Below are positions 24,571 to 33,375 of a stretch of DNA of 64,000 nt, in pieces. How positions within the stretch are numbered: the first letter of the stretch is position 1; every line of letters starts with the position of its first letter. A program made the position numbers and the translations under genes. A model generated the notes under the pieces. That model worked only from the letters and a program-made list of their open reading frames with translations. It was not told where the DNA came from and ran no database searches. This DNA comes from Hymenobacter glacieicola (GTDB lineage Bacteria; Bacteroidota; Bacteroidia; Cytophagales; Hymenobacteraceae): assembly GCF_014640315.1 (NCBI RefSeq), contig NZ_BMGS01000014.1, forward strand, positions 32,277 to 96,276, read 5' to 3'.

Positions 24571-25659
24571 TTAGCCCTTGCGGCTGAAACGCTCGCGCAG
24601 CGCCAAGCCGGCTCGGTGCCCAAATTCTTCGCCCCGCGACATATTTTGGGGGCTGGCCATGCCGGCTGCGCCCTGCACCACCCCCGCGCCCGTGCGCAGG
24701 GCAGCCCCGCTCGTCGCGCCGGCCACGGCTGCCGTCGTGGCCGTGGTGGTCGTGATGAACGAGGTGGCCGCGCTGCCCACCCCGGAGCCGTCAATCAGCA
24801 TATCCGCCGCTTTGGGAACGAAAATGTAGCCCACGATGGCCAGCACCAGCATACACAGGTAAGCGATATCGGCCGACTCTACGCTACCCCCGGCCTGCAA
24901 CTGCCGAATGTTCTCATTGAGCATTGTTACCTGGACGTGGGCCAGCACCGCTGCGTAGATGTTAGCTACCGGCACCCAGAGGGAAATCGTGAGGAAGTAG
25001 CCGAACCACTTCATCAGCCCGCCCCCGAAGCTGGGAATAATGGCGATGCCGAAGGCCAGCGGGCCGGCCACGCTGAGCAGCACGAGCAGGAAGGTGGAGA
25101 TTAGGCTGATGGCCAGCTTGGCGGCCAGCGCGCCCAGTTCCAGGATGGATTTGGTCCACTCCCGGAAGTTTTGGCCGACGGAGTATTGCACCTGATTAAA
25201 GGCCAGGCTGGCTTTGCGGCCCACGTCCAGCGCCCCGAGCTTGCCTAGCTCCTTTTCGTATTCCTCGTTGATCGCCATATCCGACTTGGCCTTGGCATCG
25301 GCCGCTAATTGGTCCCGTTGGGCCGTGAGCCGGTTTACTTCCGCTAGCTGGCCCATGCGTATTGTGTCGGTGCCGTGCGCCACCGCCATCGTAACGCCCC
25401 GCAGCGCCCCGCACAAGGGCACGAATAGCAGAATAGCCAGGCCGATGGCAAAGGGCCGGAGCAGGGGAAACAAGTCGATGGGCTCGGCGCGGGCAATGTT
25501 ACCCCATACCCGGCTGCTGATGTAGAGTAGCGCCCCAATGCCCCCCACGGCCCGGCCCAGGTTAATGAACATGGAAGTGAAGGAGAGCATCTCGGTATAA
25601 ATGGCTTCGAGCTTTTGCTCGTACACAGCCATGTTCAGATCAATAGCGGTCGGGTCCAT
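24571..25659 (-). CDS. Conjugative transfer protein TraJ (VirB6/TrbL-like)
   Basis: The 362-residue polytopic membrane protein has hydrophobic segments near 30-50, 65-95, 165-230, 240-260 and 270-290, a periplasmic helical region about 95-160 and a Gly/Ala/Thr-rich tail (A-A-T-S-F-I-T-T-T-T-A-T-T-A-A). It matches TraJ of Bacteroidota conjugative elements, the VirB6/TrbL inner-membrane channel component. It sits 39 bp upstream of traK. The C-terminal half beyond 300 is low-complexity, as is common in the family. Confidence 0.88.
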   Translation of the reverse strand: MDPTAIDLNMAVYEQKLEAIYTEMLSFTSMFINLGRAVGGIGALLYISSRVWGNIARAEPIDLFPLLRPFAIGLAILLFVPLCGALRGVTMAVAHGTDTIRMGQLAEVNRLTAQRDQLAADAKAKSDMAINEEYEKELGKLGALDVGRKASLAFNQVQYSVGQNFREWTKSILELGALAAKLAISLISTFLLVLLSVAGPLAFGIAIIPSFGGGLMKWFGYFLTISLWVPVANIYAAVLAHVQVTMLNENIRQLQAGGSVESADIAYLCMLVLAIVGYIFVPKAADMLIDGSGVGSAATSFITTTTATTAAVAGATSGAALRTGAGVVQGAAGMASPQNMSRGEEFGHRAGLALRERFSRKG

Positions 25660-25711
25660 TGGGAAGGGCGAGAATCAACTTGGGGGATAAGGGTCAGTAA
25701 ATGATGAATGG

Positions 25712-26041
25712 CTACTTTGCTACCTTGGAATACTCACCTGCGCCTGAAATCAGGAGGTGGTCTTTCTCGCCCAAGTAGATGATGTCCATAGCTCCTAAGC
25801 CGGTATTGACGGTAAGCTTATGGTTGTCCTTATCGTAGGTGAGCGGGTATTCCTTTTTGCCCTCTAGTAGCGTCAGGTTTTCCCCGCGCTCCTGAATGGT
25901 CATGTGCGGACGGGTGGGACTATCCACGGACTGCCACTCGCCCAAAAATTGGTCTGGTTTGCTGCCAGAGGAACACGAGGTGAGCAGGGCCATTCCCGTA
26001 ACGGCAACAACAGTGAGCAACTGGTTTAGCTTGCTTTGCAT
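25712..26041 (-). CDS. Small lipoprotein in TrbK position, candidate exclusion protein
   Basis: The 109-residue protein has a lipoprotein signal (lipobox L-T-S-C, Cys23) and a small beta-rich, lipocalin-like body with L-G-E-W-Q-S-V-D and L-T-Y-D-K-D-N-H-K-L. It lies between the VirB5/TrbJ-like genes and the VirB6/TrbL-like traJ. In RP4-type systems that slot (trbJ-trbK-trbL) is occupied by the entry-exclusion lipoprotein TrbK. The sequence itself does not resemble TrbK and is longer than usual, so the role is inferred from position and lipidation alone. Confidence 0.65.
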   Translation of the reverse strand: MQSKLNQLLTVVAVTGMALLTSCSSGSKPDQFLGEWQSVDSPTRPHMTIQERGENLTLLEGKKEYPLTYDKDNHKLTVNTGLGAMDIIYLGEKDHLLISGAGEYSKVAK

Positions 26042-26078
26042 AGGGTTGAAAATGGAAGTGAAAGGATAGTCCGAACCG

Positions 26079-26726
26079 TTAACGGGCAGTCATCAAGGCA
26101 TTGACCGCTTCGTGGTCCTGGACCTGTTGGGCCTGGTGCTGCGCAATAGCCCGGCACTTGCCCGTGAAGTAGTTCATCAGGTCGTGCTGCTTCACGATGC
26201 GGTCGGCAATGTTGTCGATGAACTCTAGCCGCTCCGGGTCGGTCATCTTCGCCTGGCCCGCGCTGAGGATGCCGGCCAGCTCGCCCAGCAGGGCCACGTT
26301 CTCCTGCAAAATGCCTTGGTACACCGTCGAGGCTTCGGTGAGCTGCGCGGGCGTGAGCTGCTTGCGGCGCAGCTCCGGAATGGCAGTAGCGAACTGGTTA
26401 ATCATCTCGCCTTGGTGGGTGTAAATCTCCCGGACCCGGCGGTAATTGCGGACCCCGGCGCTGATTTGTAGCAGGCTGCTATACCACTGGTCGTGCAGGG
26501 CCTGGGTTTTGTCCATGATGCCCTTGATCTTGCCGCTGACCACCTTCATGTCGTTGGCCAGCCCCTTCCCCTCCCCCAGCAGGGTAGCCGAGACACTTTG
26601 GTGGACAATCTGCTTGCGGGAGCTCTTTTCCGCGATAGGGGCCGAGATAACCGCCGGGAACTGCGCGTAAGCCGGGCTGGCAAGGAGGGTCAAGCCCAGG
26701 GCGAGAATTTTCGTCGTTGCTTTCAT
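26079..26726 (-). CDS. TraI-like DUF4141 protein (VirB5/TrbJ-like), copy 2
   Basis: The 215-residue protein has a signal peptide (about 1-22, ending AYAQ) followed by a long helical body with L-H-D-Q-W-Y-S-S-L-L-Q-I-S, Y-R-R-V-R-E-I-Y and K-M-T-D-P-E-R-L-E-F-I-D. These motifs match the DUF4141/TraI family, which occupies the VirB5/TrbJ position. The C-terminus A-V-N-A-L-M-T-A-R is nearly the same as that of its upstream neighbour (A-L-N-A-L-M-G-A-R), so the two genes are tandem paralogues. VirB5-type proteins are minor pilus or tip adhesins. Confidence 0.8.
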   Translation of the reverse strand: MKATTKILALGLTLLASPAYAQFPAVISAPIAEKSSRKQIVHQSVSATLLGEGKGLANDMKVVSGKIKGIMDKTQALHDQWYSSLLQISAGVRNYRRVREIYTHQGEMINQFATAIPELRRKQLTPAQLTEASTVYQGILQENVALLGELAGILSAGQAKMTDPERLEFIDNIADRIVKQHDLMNYFTGKCRAIAQHQAQQVQDHEAVNALMTAR

Positions 26727-26755
26727 GGCAGGGGTAGTTGAAATGGGAAGCGTGC

Positions 26756-27403
26756 CTAGCGGGCCCCCATCAGGGCGTTCAGGGCCTGCAAGTCCTGCGC
26801 TTTCTGCTCGGCCATGTGCATTTGCACCATGTTGCGCTGCGTGTAGTAGTTGATTAGGCCCAACTGGTCGGAAATCTTCGCGTCCAGCTTGTCGATGAAG
26901 CGCATCCGCTCGGCGTCCGTCATCTTGAGCATGGCCGGGCTGACGACGGTTTGCAGATCCTGGAGCGTGTTGGCACTTTCCGTCAGCATCTTGGTGTACA
27001 CCGTAACCATCGTCGAGAGCTGTTCCGGCTGCACGTAGGGCGACTGCCGCAGCGTTTCAATGGCCGTGGCGTAGTTCTGAATGATTCTGCCCTGCTTCTC
27101 AAACACGGACTGTACGCGCCGGTAGGTGCGAACCGTGTTGCTGACTTGCAGCAGCCCGTCGTACCAGTTCTTGGCCAGCATCATATTCTTTTCCGAGAAT
27201 ACCTTGGTCAGCTCCTGCTCTTTCACGCCGGCTTTCACCAGCACGTTTGCCGCTTTGGAAAGGCCCTTCATGGTGTTTTGCAGGCCCGTCTGGACGCCGG
27301 ACTGCACTTCCAGCACGGGGGCCGTAACCACGAGCTGCGCGGAGGCTTGCCCAGCGCTGAGGGCCAGTATTGCCAGGCCCAGGATGGTGACTTTTGCTTT
27401 CAT
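26756..27403 (-). CDS. TraI-like DUF4141 protein (VirB5/TrbJ-like), copy 1
   Basis: The start at 27403 (M-K-A-K-V-T-I-L-G) gives 215 residues with a clean signal peptide (about 1-22). An upstream in-frame start at 27457 would overlap traG and precede the signal. The helical body carries K-N-W-Y-D-G-L-L-Q-V-S, Y-R-R-V-Q-S-V-F, K-M-T-D-A-E-R-M-R-F-I-D and the ending A-L-N-A-L-M-G-A-R. It is the same length as the paralogue downstream. It follows traG by 22 bp, the usual traG-traI order. Confidence 0.82.
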   Translation of the reverse strand: MKAKVTILGLAILALSAGQASAQLVVTAPVLEVQSGVQTGLQNTMKGLSKAANVLVKAGVKEQELTKVFSEKNMMLAKNWYDGLLQVSNTVRTYRRVQSVFEKQGRIIQNYATAIETLRQSPYVQPEQLSTMVTVYTKMLTESANTLQDLQTVVSPAMLKMTDAERMRFIDKLDAKISDQLGLINYYTQRNMVQMHMAEQKAQDLQALNALMGAR

Positions 27404-27425
27404 AATTTTTCCCTTTGGTTGAAAA

Positions 27426-29918
27426 TTAAGCCCGGCCTTCGCGCAGGTCGGCTGCAAAAAGTTTAATCGCCGTAGGCATGTCCCCGGTCTGTCTGAACTT
27501 GTCGAACAGCTTTACCTTTTCGGTTTCTTCGGTGGTGTAGGTCACGTATTCCTCTTTGGAAACCTCGATGGCATACACCTTCGACACGACCCCGCCCAAG
27601 CTGATGAATACCTCCGTGTAGCGGCCCCGCGTGGCCTTATTGTCCCGGTTGATGGAGAGCACCAGGTCTTTTTCTTTGGGCGTGAGCGAGAGCAGGGCCT
27701 GTATCTCCTCGAAGCGGCTCATGAACTTGCGCTGGTCGAGCAGAATTTTGCAGTCCGAGTTATTGATGATGGCGTCCTTGACAATCTCGTTGCCGATGAT
27801 GTCGTCGATTTCTTGCGTGACCACGATGGCCTCCCCGAAGAACTTGCGCACCGTCTTGAACAGGTACTTAATGTAGGCGGCCATGCCGGGCGTGGTCAAT
27901 GCCTTCCAGGCCTCCTCAATCAGAATCATTTTCCGCACCCCCTTGAGCTTGCGCATCTTGGAGATGAAGGTTTCCATGATAATGAGCGTGACTACCGGGA
28001 ACAGGATGGGGTGGTCCTTGATGTTGTCCAGCTCGAAGACGATGAACGGGGCCTGCACCAGATCCAACTCCTGGTCGGAGTTGAGCAAGTAGTCGTACTC
28101 GCCGCCCCGGTAGTAAGGCTTCAGTACATAGAGGAAGTTGTCAATGTCGAAATCCTTCTCCCGTACCTTATCTTCTTCCAGCACTCTGCGAAAGGGCCCC
28201 TTCACAAACTCGTAGAACGAATTAAACCCGGGCTTAATGGCCGGGTTGGCATCCAGCATGACGTAGTACAAGCTCACGGCCGTGGAAAGTGACACGTACT
28301 CCGACTGGCTGACGGTCTCGTCGTCCTTCTTCCAAAGCGCCTGCAGCAGCGTTTTGATGCTTTCCTTCTTCTCCACGTCCAGCGCCCCGGAAATCAGGAA
28401 GGGGTTGAAGGCAATGGGCGCATCCTCCTCGTAGGTGAAGTACACGCCACCCACCAACTCACACAGCCCCTTGTAGGAGTTACCCGTGTCTACCAGCAGC
28501 ACGTGGGCGCCCTGCTCGTAGTACTGGCGCACCATGTGGTTGGTGAAAAACGACTTGCCCGAACCGGAGGGGCCCAGCACGAACTTGTTGCGGTTGAAGA
28601 TGACCTGCCGCTTCATCGGCTCGTCGGAAATGTCCACCAGCACGGGCTTGCCGGTGAGGCGGTCGGAGAGCTTGATGCCTTTGGTGGCGCCGGTGCTGCG
28701 GTAGTTGGTTTCGCAGGCCCAGAAGCAGACCGCCTGCTCGATGAAGGTGTAGAAGGTTTCCTCCGAGGGGAAGTCGCCGGCGTTGCCCGGAATGCCGCCC
28801 CAATACAGGGCCGCAATGTCCACCGTGTTTTGCCGCGGCTTGCAGTTCATGGCGTTGAAGGCCGCGTTTACCATCTTGCGCACCTCCGTCAGGTAGTCCT
28901 CATTGCGGCCCCAGGTGAGCACATTGCAATGAACCCGGGCCGGGCGGCGCTTCGTGGCTATCAGCTCGTTCAGGAACGAGTTATAGTATTCGTAGTTGAT
29001 GGCGTTCTGCCGCGAGTAGAGGGATAGCGAGTTGAGCCGGTCCTTCTTCTGCTCAAACATCTTAACCGTCTTGGCCGTGTTGTCCAAAAACACATACTGG
29101 TTCAGAATGTGGTTCGTGCCCAGCAGCAGCCCCAGCGGCGCGGCGAAGGAGATGGGGAAGTCCGAGTGAGCCGTGCTGTACTGCTCGTAGCGGATATCGG
29201 TTTCAACCGCACTTGGTAAATCGTCCAGGTTGGCCACCGAGAACATATTGCAGTACTCCGCTCCTACCTTCAGTCCGCCCGTCAGGTCCATGTCTACTTG
29301 CACGGCTTGGTCGGACAGGTCGAGCGAGAGGTACTTTTCCAGCAGGCCCGCCGCCTGCTCCGTCCCGGCCATCTCATCGGAGGTGAGCCGGTGCGACCTG
29401 ATATAAGGTGCATTGGTTGGCCCTACCCCTTCCAGCGTCCGCACGAACTGGCCGACGGTATCAAAGAAGGCTTCCAACTGCTTTGTATCCAGCATTTCCC
29501 TGGGCACGATGTTCCGGCGGGCCAGGAGGCCCGCCGTGCTGCCCCAATCGGGGCGCTCCGATGAGCATTTGGTAATGTAGAGGTAGCAGAAGTGGTTGAG
29601 GAACGGCCGCTCGTTGAAGTGCCGCTCGTAGGAAGCCGAGAGTAAGGTTCTTTCCGCCTCGAAGCCCGGCGCGTACTTGTCCTCCACGTACCAGTCCTGC
29701 TTGTGCACCACGCAGTGGTCGGGCAGCAGCCGAACCGCCTTCACGAAGGCCGCTTGCAGCTGCTCGTAGTCCTGGCGCGAGAGCGTGAAGATCTCCGGCA
29801 GCTCCAGGCGGAAGGCCACCGTCACGTCCGCATTCTTCGAGATGAGACAATCCTTTTCAACCTTGTAAATCGGCTGCTTGGATTCCAGAGAAACAGAAGG
29901 GAGAACTTTGTTACTCAT
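27426..29918 (-). CDS. Conjugation ATPase TraG (VirB4-like)
   Basis: The start is placed at 29918 (M-S-N-K-V-L-P-S-V), giving 830 residues; an in-frame start six codons upstream is possible. The N-terminal half is the TraG-type domain (C-L-I-S-K-N-A-D-V-T-V-A-F). The Walker A G-P-S-G-S-G-K-S-F-F lies near residue 447 and the Walker B M-I-L-I-E-E-A-W near 662, followed by V-V-T-Q-E-I-D-D-I. These are the features of VirB4-class ATPases that power channel assembly at the inner membrane. It lies between traF and the DUF4141 pair. Confidence 0.93.
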   Translation of the reverse strand: MSNKVLPSVSLESKQPIYKVEKDCLISKNADVTVAFRLELPEIFTLSRQDYEQLQAAFVKAVRLLPDHCVVHKQDWYVEDKYAPGFEAERTLLSASYERHFNERPFLNHFCYLYITKCSSERPDWGSTAGLLARRNIVPREMLDTKQLEAFFDTVGQFVRTLEGVGPTNAPYIRSHRLTSDEMAGTEQAAGLLEKYLSLDLSDQAVQVDMDLTGGLKVGAEYCNMFSVANLDDLPSAVETDIRYEQYSTAHSDFPISFAAPLGLLLGTNHILNQYVFLDNTAKTVKMFEQKKDRLNSLSLYSRQNAINYEYYNSFLNELIATKRRPARVHCNVLTWGRNEDYLTEVRKMVNAAFNAMNCKPRQNTVDIAALYWGGIPGNAGDFPSEETFYTFIEQAVCFWACETNYRSTGATKGIKLSDRLTGKPVLVDISDEPMKRQVIFNRNKFVLGPSGSGKSFFTNHMVRQYYEQGAHVLLVDTGNSYKGLCELVGGVYFTYEEDAPIAFNPFLISGALDVEKKESIKTLLQALWKKDDETVSQSEYVSLSTAVSLYYVMLDANPAIKPGFNSFYEFVKGPFRRVLEEDKVREKDFDIDNFLYVLKPYYRGGEYDYLLNSDQELDLVQAPFIVFELDNIKDHPILFPVVTLIIMETFISKMRKLKGVRKMILIEEAWKALTTPGMAAYIKYLFKTVRKFFGEAIVVTQEIDDIIGNEIVKDAIINNSDCKILLDQRKFMSRFEEIQALLSLTPKEKDLVLSINRDNKATRGRYTEVFISLGGVVSKVYAIEVSKEEYVTYTTEETEKVKLFDKFRQTGDMPTAIKLFAADLREGRA

Positions 29919-29945
29919 AGGATAGAGTCCAACCAAAACCGGGCG

Positions 29946-30278
29946 CTAAGCGCGCCCGGTCCGGTCCTGGTTGAGTTGTTGGAATAAGCGACTTTGCCGA
30001 TTCGTGATATACTTAGGCGACGAGCGCCGTGCACTGGCTTTCATCAACCCATGCTCCCCGTACTTGCGGTTCAGTGCAAACACCCCCGCCCACATTCCCC
30101 CGCCAGCGGCGAAGGTGAGGAGTAGTGTGAGCAGCAGAGGCACACCCAGCATGTAGAGGGTGACGAACAGAACGAACGTGAGGCTGATACCCGCGACCAG
30201 GAAATAAATGTTGTTTCCTACCAGGCCCTTAAATTCCACGGGCTTGTTAATGCCCCGGTTCAAATCGTAGTAGGGCAT
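29946..30278 (-). CDS. Conjugative transfer protein TraF (VirB3-like, DUF4133)
   Basis: The 110-residue protein opens M-P-Y-Y-D-L-N-R-G-I-N-K-P-V-E-F-K-G-L, the signature start of TraF/DUF4133. Two transmembrane helices (about 25-45 and 48-70) and a basic C-terminal half follow. VirB3-like proteins work with the VirB4-type ATPase at the inner membrane. It lies between traE (9 bp) and traG. Confidence 0.92.
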   Translation of the reverse strand: MPYYDLNRGINKPVEFKGLVGNNIYFLVAGISLTFVLFVTLYMLGVPLLLTLLLTFAAGGGMWAGVFALNRKYGEHGLMKASARRSSPKYITNRQSRLFQQLNQDRTGRA

Positions 30279-30287
30279 ACCCGTAGC

Positions 30288-30599
30288 TTAGAGGAAAAAG
30301 GCCCGTACCACCGTGGCCACAATGACCAGGAAAATCATGGAGCCAAACCACGACACGGCCGTTTTCTGCGTGTCCTGATCCCCGGAGTTCCACTTGCTAT
30401 ACACCTTGATAGCACCCACCAGGCCTAGCACCGCGCCGATAGCATACATCAGCTTGGTCAAGGGGTCGAAATAGCTCGTTACCTGCGTCGTGGCATCCTG
30501 GATGCCAGCAGTACCGTTGCCGCCCTGACCATACATTACACGGGCAGCCAGTACTAATGCGGCAGTAGAAAGCGTGCGGGCGATGCGTTGGTTCTTCAT
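30288..30599 (-). CDS. Conjugative transfer protein TraE (VirB2-like, DUF4134)
   Basis: The 103-residue protein has a signal-like N-terminus (about 1-25). Two hydrophobic segments (about 46-68 and 84-102) are separated by a conserved K-V-Y-S-K-W-N-S-G-D, and T-S-Y-F-D-P-L precedes the first. This is the TraE/DUF4134 pattern, the presumed pilin-like VirB2 component. Confidence 0.9.
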   Translation of the reverse strand: MKNQRIARTLSTAALVLAARVMYGQGGNGTAGIQDATTQVTSYFDPLTKLMYAIGAVLGLVGAIKVYSKWNSGDQDTQKTAVSWFGSMIFLVIVATVVRAFFL

Positions 30600-30627
30600 G
30601 GAAAGGAAAAAATAGTGAAAGGATTAA

Positions 30628-31515
30628 TCAGGTATCTGCGCCAAATAGGGCGCTTAATTCAGCATTGTTTTCTGCTACCCGGCCCGCCACCAGGCTAGCT
30701 AGAGTCGTTTCTCGAATAGCAGTCGGAATAGCGGGCCGGTTGCCCGCTTGGGCCTGCGCGATAAACTCCACCACTGAGGTCACTGTAAATAGCTGCTCAG
30801 TGGCGACAGGAACCACATCGCCAGGCGATGCGATGGGCTTTTGGAACGAATAAAGCATATCAGTCTCATTCACTGACTCTTGCTCATACGCCGTTTCAGC
30901 TTCTACGTGGTAAACGGGACTTGTAGTTTCAATATCAGTACCTATATTATTGGTTTTTTCAATAACCTTCTCCAGCTCTACTTGAGTTTTCTCCGTTGGC
31001 ATTTCCATTGCCAACTGACGAGCCCGGGCGGCCAGGTGCTTGTCAACCTCATCCAGCGCTTCGGTGCGCTGCTCGTCATCCAGCGCGGCCGTATCCGTTT
31101 CCGTTTCGGCCCCACCGGCTGAACCCGTCATCACCGCGGCTGCCTGGCCATCGTCCTGACCTGTTGCCGCCGCCGTGGAAGCCGGCAGCGACCCGTTTAC
31201 TTCCGCTACCGCCTGCCCGTCGGGCAGATTCTGCACCGCGCCGGCTACGCCTTCCGGCGCTTCCACCAACTCCCTGGATTCCGTCGCCGTGGGCGTCGCC
31301 GCCACGAAAGCCGAGGTGGTACGCACCAGCGGGGGCGGACCGGAGGCCGCAGCAGCTGGCCCCGCGCCGACGAACTGTGCCCCTCCCCCACCCTTCTGGG
31401 TAAAGAAGGACCCTATCTCTTGCCGGTAGTACAGAAAGCCCACTACCGCATAGTAGACTAGGACGAGCACCAGAACAAATAGGGCAAAGTCGCCCCAGGT
31501 ATATTGGTTAAACAT
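30628..31515 (-). CDS. Membrane-anchored tra-operon protein, TraC/TraD position
   Basis: The 295-residue protein has one N-terminal transmembrane helix (about 10-30, F-A-L-F-V-L-V-L-V-L-V-Y-Y-A-V). A Gly/Ala/Pro-rich linker follows, then a Glu/Thr-rich acidic region (about 100-230) and a short helical end with F-I-A-Q-A-Q-A-G-N-R-P-A-I-P. I recognise no family. Its place between a TraB-like gene and traE corresponds to traC/traD in CTnDOT-type operons. The topology suggests a cytoplasmic, partly disordered partner of the mating apparatus. Confidence 0.65.
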   Translation of the reverse strand: MFNQYTWGDFALFVLVLVLVYYAVVGFLYYRQEIGSFFTQKGGGGAQFVGAGPAAAASGPPPLVRTTSAFVAATPTATESRELVEAPEGVAGAVQNLPDGQAVAEVNGSLPASTAAATGQDDGQAAAVMTGSAGGAETETDTAALDDEQRTEALDEVDKHLAARARQLAMEMPTEKTQVELEKVIEKTNNIGTDIETTSPVYHVEAETAYEQESVNETDMLYSFQKPIASPGDVVPVATEQLFTVTSVVEFIAQAQAGNRPAIPTAIRETTLASLVAGRVAENNAELSALFGADT

Positions 31516-31542
31516 GAGGAAAAGGGGTTTGAAGGTGAGAGA

Positions 31543-32229
31543 TTACTTCTTGCCTTGACGCTGGCGCAGCTGCTTGCTAATGGCCTTTTGCACTTGCGGA
31601 TCGTGCTTGTCGATAAACTGCTGAATAAGATTGTACACAATATCCGGGGGCGTCGCGCCCCCGCCTACGATGGTTCCCAGAAGAAGCAAATACTGGTAGT
31701 GGCTATTTGTGAGCCGCATTTGCGCGGTCTTCTTCTCCGCGGGAGGAATAAATAAAGAAGTTAGGTCAAAACTGCCAGCCTCAACAGTAGCATTTGATAC
31801 CTCTACGGTTGCCGCTGATTCTGATATAGCTTCCGATGAATGTTCTTCTTCCGGGGCCGATTTCCCGGCCGGATCGGCGGCCCCGGGGGCCACAAGAGCA
31901 GCAGCCGGAGCCTGCGCCGGCTCCGCCGCCGTGGGTTCAGGGGCTGGGGAAGGAGTTGGCGCTGCCAGGGCCGCAACCAGGGCCGGCTCAAAATCAGGTA
32001 CCGTAGCGGCGGTTTCGCCGGTTGGGGCGGGCAGGGCTTTTTCTCCCTCTTGTTCCTCAATTCCAGTCGTATGCGCCGGGGAAAGAGCGGCCGCAGAGCC
32101 GCTGGCCGGTTCCGCAGGGGCTGCTACAGCTCCCGCACCGGTCAAGTGGTTAGTCGTGGCGGCCATGCTCAGCATGCGGTCCAGGGCCGCTTTCTTTTCT
32201 TCCTCGCTTTTTGGTTTTGGCTTCGGCAT
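31543..32229 (-). CDS. TraB-like protein (DUF3408-type C-terminus)
   Basis: The 228-residue protein has a basic N-terminus (M-P-K-P-K-P-K-S-E-E-E-K-K) and a long low-complexity Ala/Pro/Glu region (about 35-150). The folded C-terminal part, M-R-L-T-N-S-H-Y-Q-Y-L-L-L-L-G-T-I-V-G-G-G and N-L-I-Q-Q-F-I-D-K-H, resembles the ribbon-helix-helix-like end of TraB/DUF3408 proteins. In CTnDOT-type operons TraB follows TraA as here. A DNA-binding or regulatory role is inferred. Confidence 0.65.
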   Translation of the reverse strand: MPKPKPKSEEEKKAALDRMLSMAATTNHLTGAGAVAAPAEPASGSAAALSPAHTTGIEEQEGEKALPAPTGETAATVPDFEPALVAALAAPTPSPAPEPTAAEPAQAPAAALVAPGAADPAGKSAPEEEHSSEAISESAATVEVSNATVEAGSFDLTSLFIPPAEKKTAQMRLTNSHYQYLLLLGTIVGGGATPPDIVYNLIQQFIDKHDPQVQKAISKQLRQRQGKK

Positions 32230-32264
32230 CGGTGAATTGAATCTTTTGAAGGTGTGTAGTAGGA

Positions 32265-33074
32265 TTAGTGCGAATCATCGGATATGCCGGCTTCCACAGA
32301 GGAAGCAGCAGCGGGCAGCTCAATGACTTTGCCGGAGGGGGTTACTTGCCCAGGGCCGAGTACGATGGAAAGGATTTCCATAATCAGCTTGCCCAGACCC
32401 AGCTTCTCTAGTTCGCGCTCCGGCAGGGAGAACAGGGTAGAACGCTTCTCTTTGTAGCCAATGAGCAGTTCCACGCGGCTTTGCAGTAGAGGTAGACCCT
32501 TCTGCTGAAAAAACTCTTCTATCTTGTCGTACGTGGCTTTCTTTTCCGACTTGACGAAGCGATTCCAGAAAGCGTAATAGCCTAGCAAGTTCGATTCGTC
32601 CGGGTCTGGTTGGGCGGATTTGAGGTAGTTGCCCAATATCTGCATGTAGCCCGCCGTCGAGGCTACTGTGCCCTGATCTGCCTCCATAGGCAGAAAGATG
32701 TACTGCACCATGCGCAGCAATTCCGGCAAACCCGTGATGTTGATAGTACCGGGCGTGTCTACCAAAATGAAATCGAAGCCCTGCTTTTCCAGTGCCTCAA
32801 TGGAATCAACGGCCTTTTCCACGCTGGAAATGCTGACCGGGTAGGGCGTTATGCCCTGGTTGAGCAGGCGGTTTTTGAATGCCTCGTCCGTGTTGATTTT
32901 CTGCAATTCCTGGTTGCGGTACACCTGCACGGTGTTTTGGGGGTAGTCGCAATCCAGGATGGCTACTTTGTAGCCATAGACATAGGCCAGGGCCGAGGCG
33001 ACATGTACGCTGATGGTAGACTTGCCAGCGCCTCCTTTTTGGGTCGCAAAGGCAATTACTTTGGGTTCACTCAT
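32265..33074 (-). CDS. ParA-family ATPase TraA
   Basis: The 269-residue protein starts V-I-A-F-A-T-Q-K-G-G-A-G-K-S-T, a deviant Walker A of the ParA/MinD superfamily (residues 5-19), with D-F-I-L-V-D-T-P-G as Walker A-prime/B. It heads the leftward tra operon, the place of TraA in Bacteroidota elements, but could also act in plasmid partition because no separate parA/parB pair is seen. It is read away from the 27-unit octamer array that starts 58 bp upstream of its start codon. A TATATTTG -7 element lies 30-37 bp upstream of the start. Confidence 0.88.
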   Translation of the reverse strand: MSEPKVIAFATQKGGAGKSTISVHVASALAYVYGYKVAILDCDYPQNTVQVYRNQELQKINTDEAFKNRLLNQGITPYPVSISSVEKAVDSIEALEKQGFDFILVDTPGTINITGLPELLRMVQYIFLPMEADQGTVASTAGYMQILGNYLKSAQPDPDESNLLGYYAFWNRFVKSEKKATYDKIEEFFQQKGLPLLQSRVELLIGYKEKRSTLFSLPERELEKLGLGKLIMEILSIVLGPGQVTPSGKVIELPAAASSVEAGISDDSH

Positions 33075-33103
33075 GGGGGCAATCCGGTTAGTTGAAGGTT
33101 AGA

Positions 33104-33111
33104 CAAATATA
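33104..33111 (-). promoter_or_regulatory. Probable -7 element of the tra operon
   Basis: On the minus strand this reads TATATTTG, a perfect match to the Bacteroidota -7 consensus TAnnTTTG, 30 bp upstream of traA. No TTG is found at the usual 19-21 bp spacing. The promoter may therefore be weak or activator-dependent, with the octamer array just upstream as an obvious regulatory target. Confidence 0.55.
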
Positions 33112-33131
33112 GATCGGTTTTTACAAGCCGA

Positions 33132-33347
33132 GCACCACGGCACCAAAGCATTATAGCATCCTATTACCAGAGCACCTTAACACCATATCAACAAAACACC
33201 AAAATATCATAACATCATAGCACCTTAACACCTTGTAATCATAGCACCTCAGTACCAGTACACCAAAACATCATAACACCTTGGCACCAAAACATCTAAG
33301 ATATACATCACCTCATCATCATAGCACCATATCATCTAAACATCGGT
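33132..33347. repeat. 27 tandem octamers in strict 8-bp register
   Basis: The sequence can be cut into 27 consecutive 8-bp units without a gap. Most fit [ga]CA[CT]C[AT][AT]A (for example gCACCAAA, aCATCATA, gCACCTTA, aCACCATA). A few units are degenerate (tTACCAGA, tCAACAAA, gATATACA) but keep the phase. An 8-bp period does not suit coding, and the array lies between the divergent tra and mob operons. It resembles a centromere or iteron-type protein-binding site and may be bound by TraA's partner or the relaxosome. Confidence 0.85.
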
Positions 33348-33375
33348 TAGCTGCAAGTAGGATAATCAGTATTTG

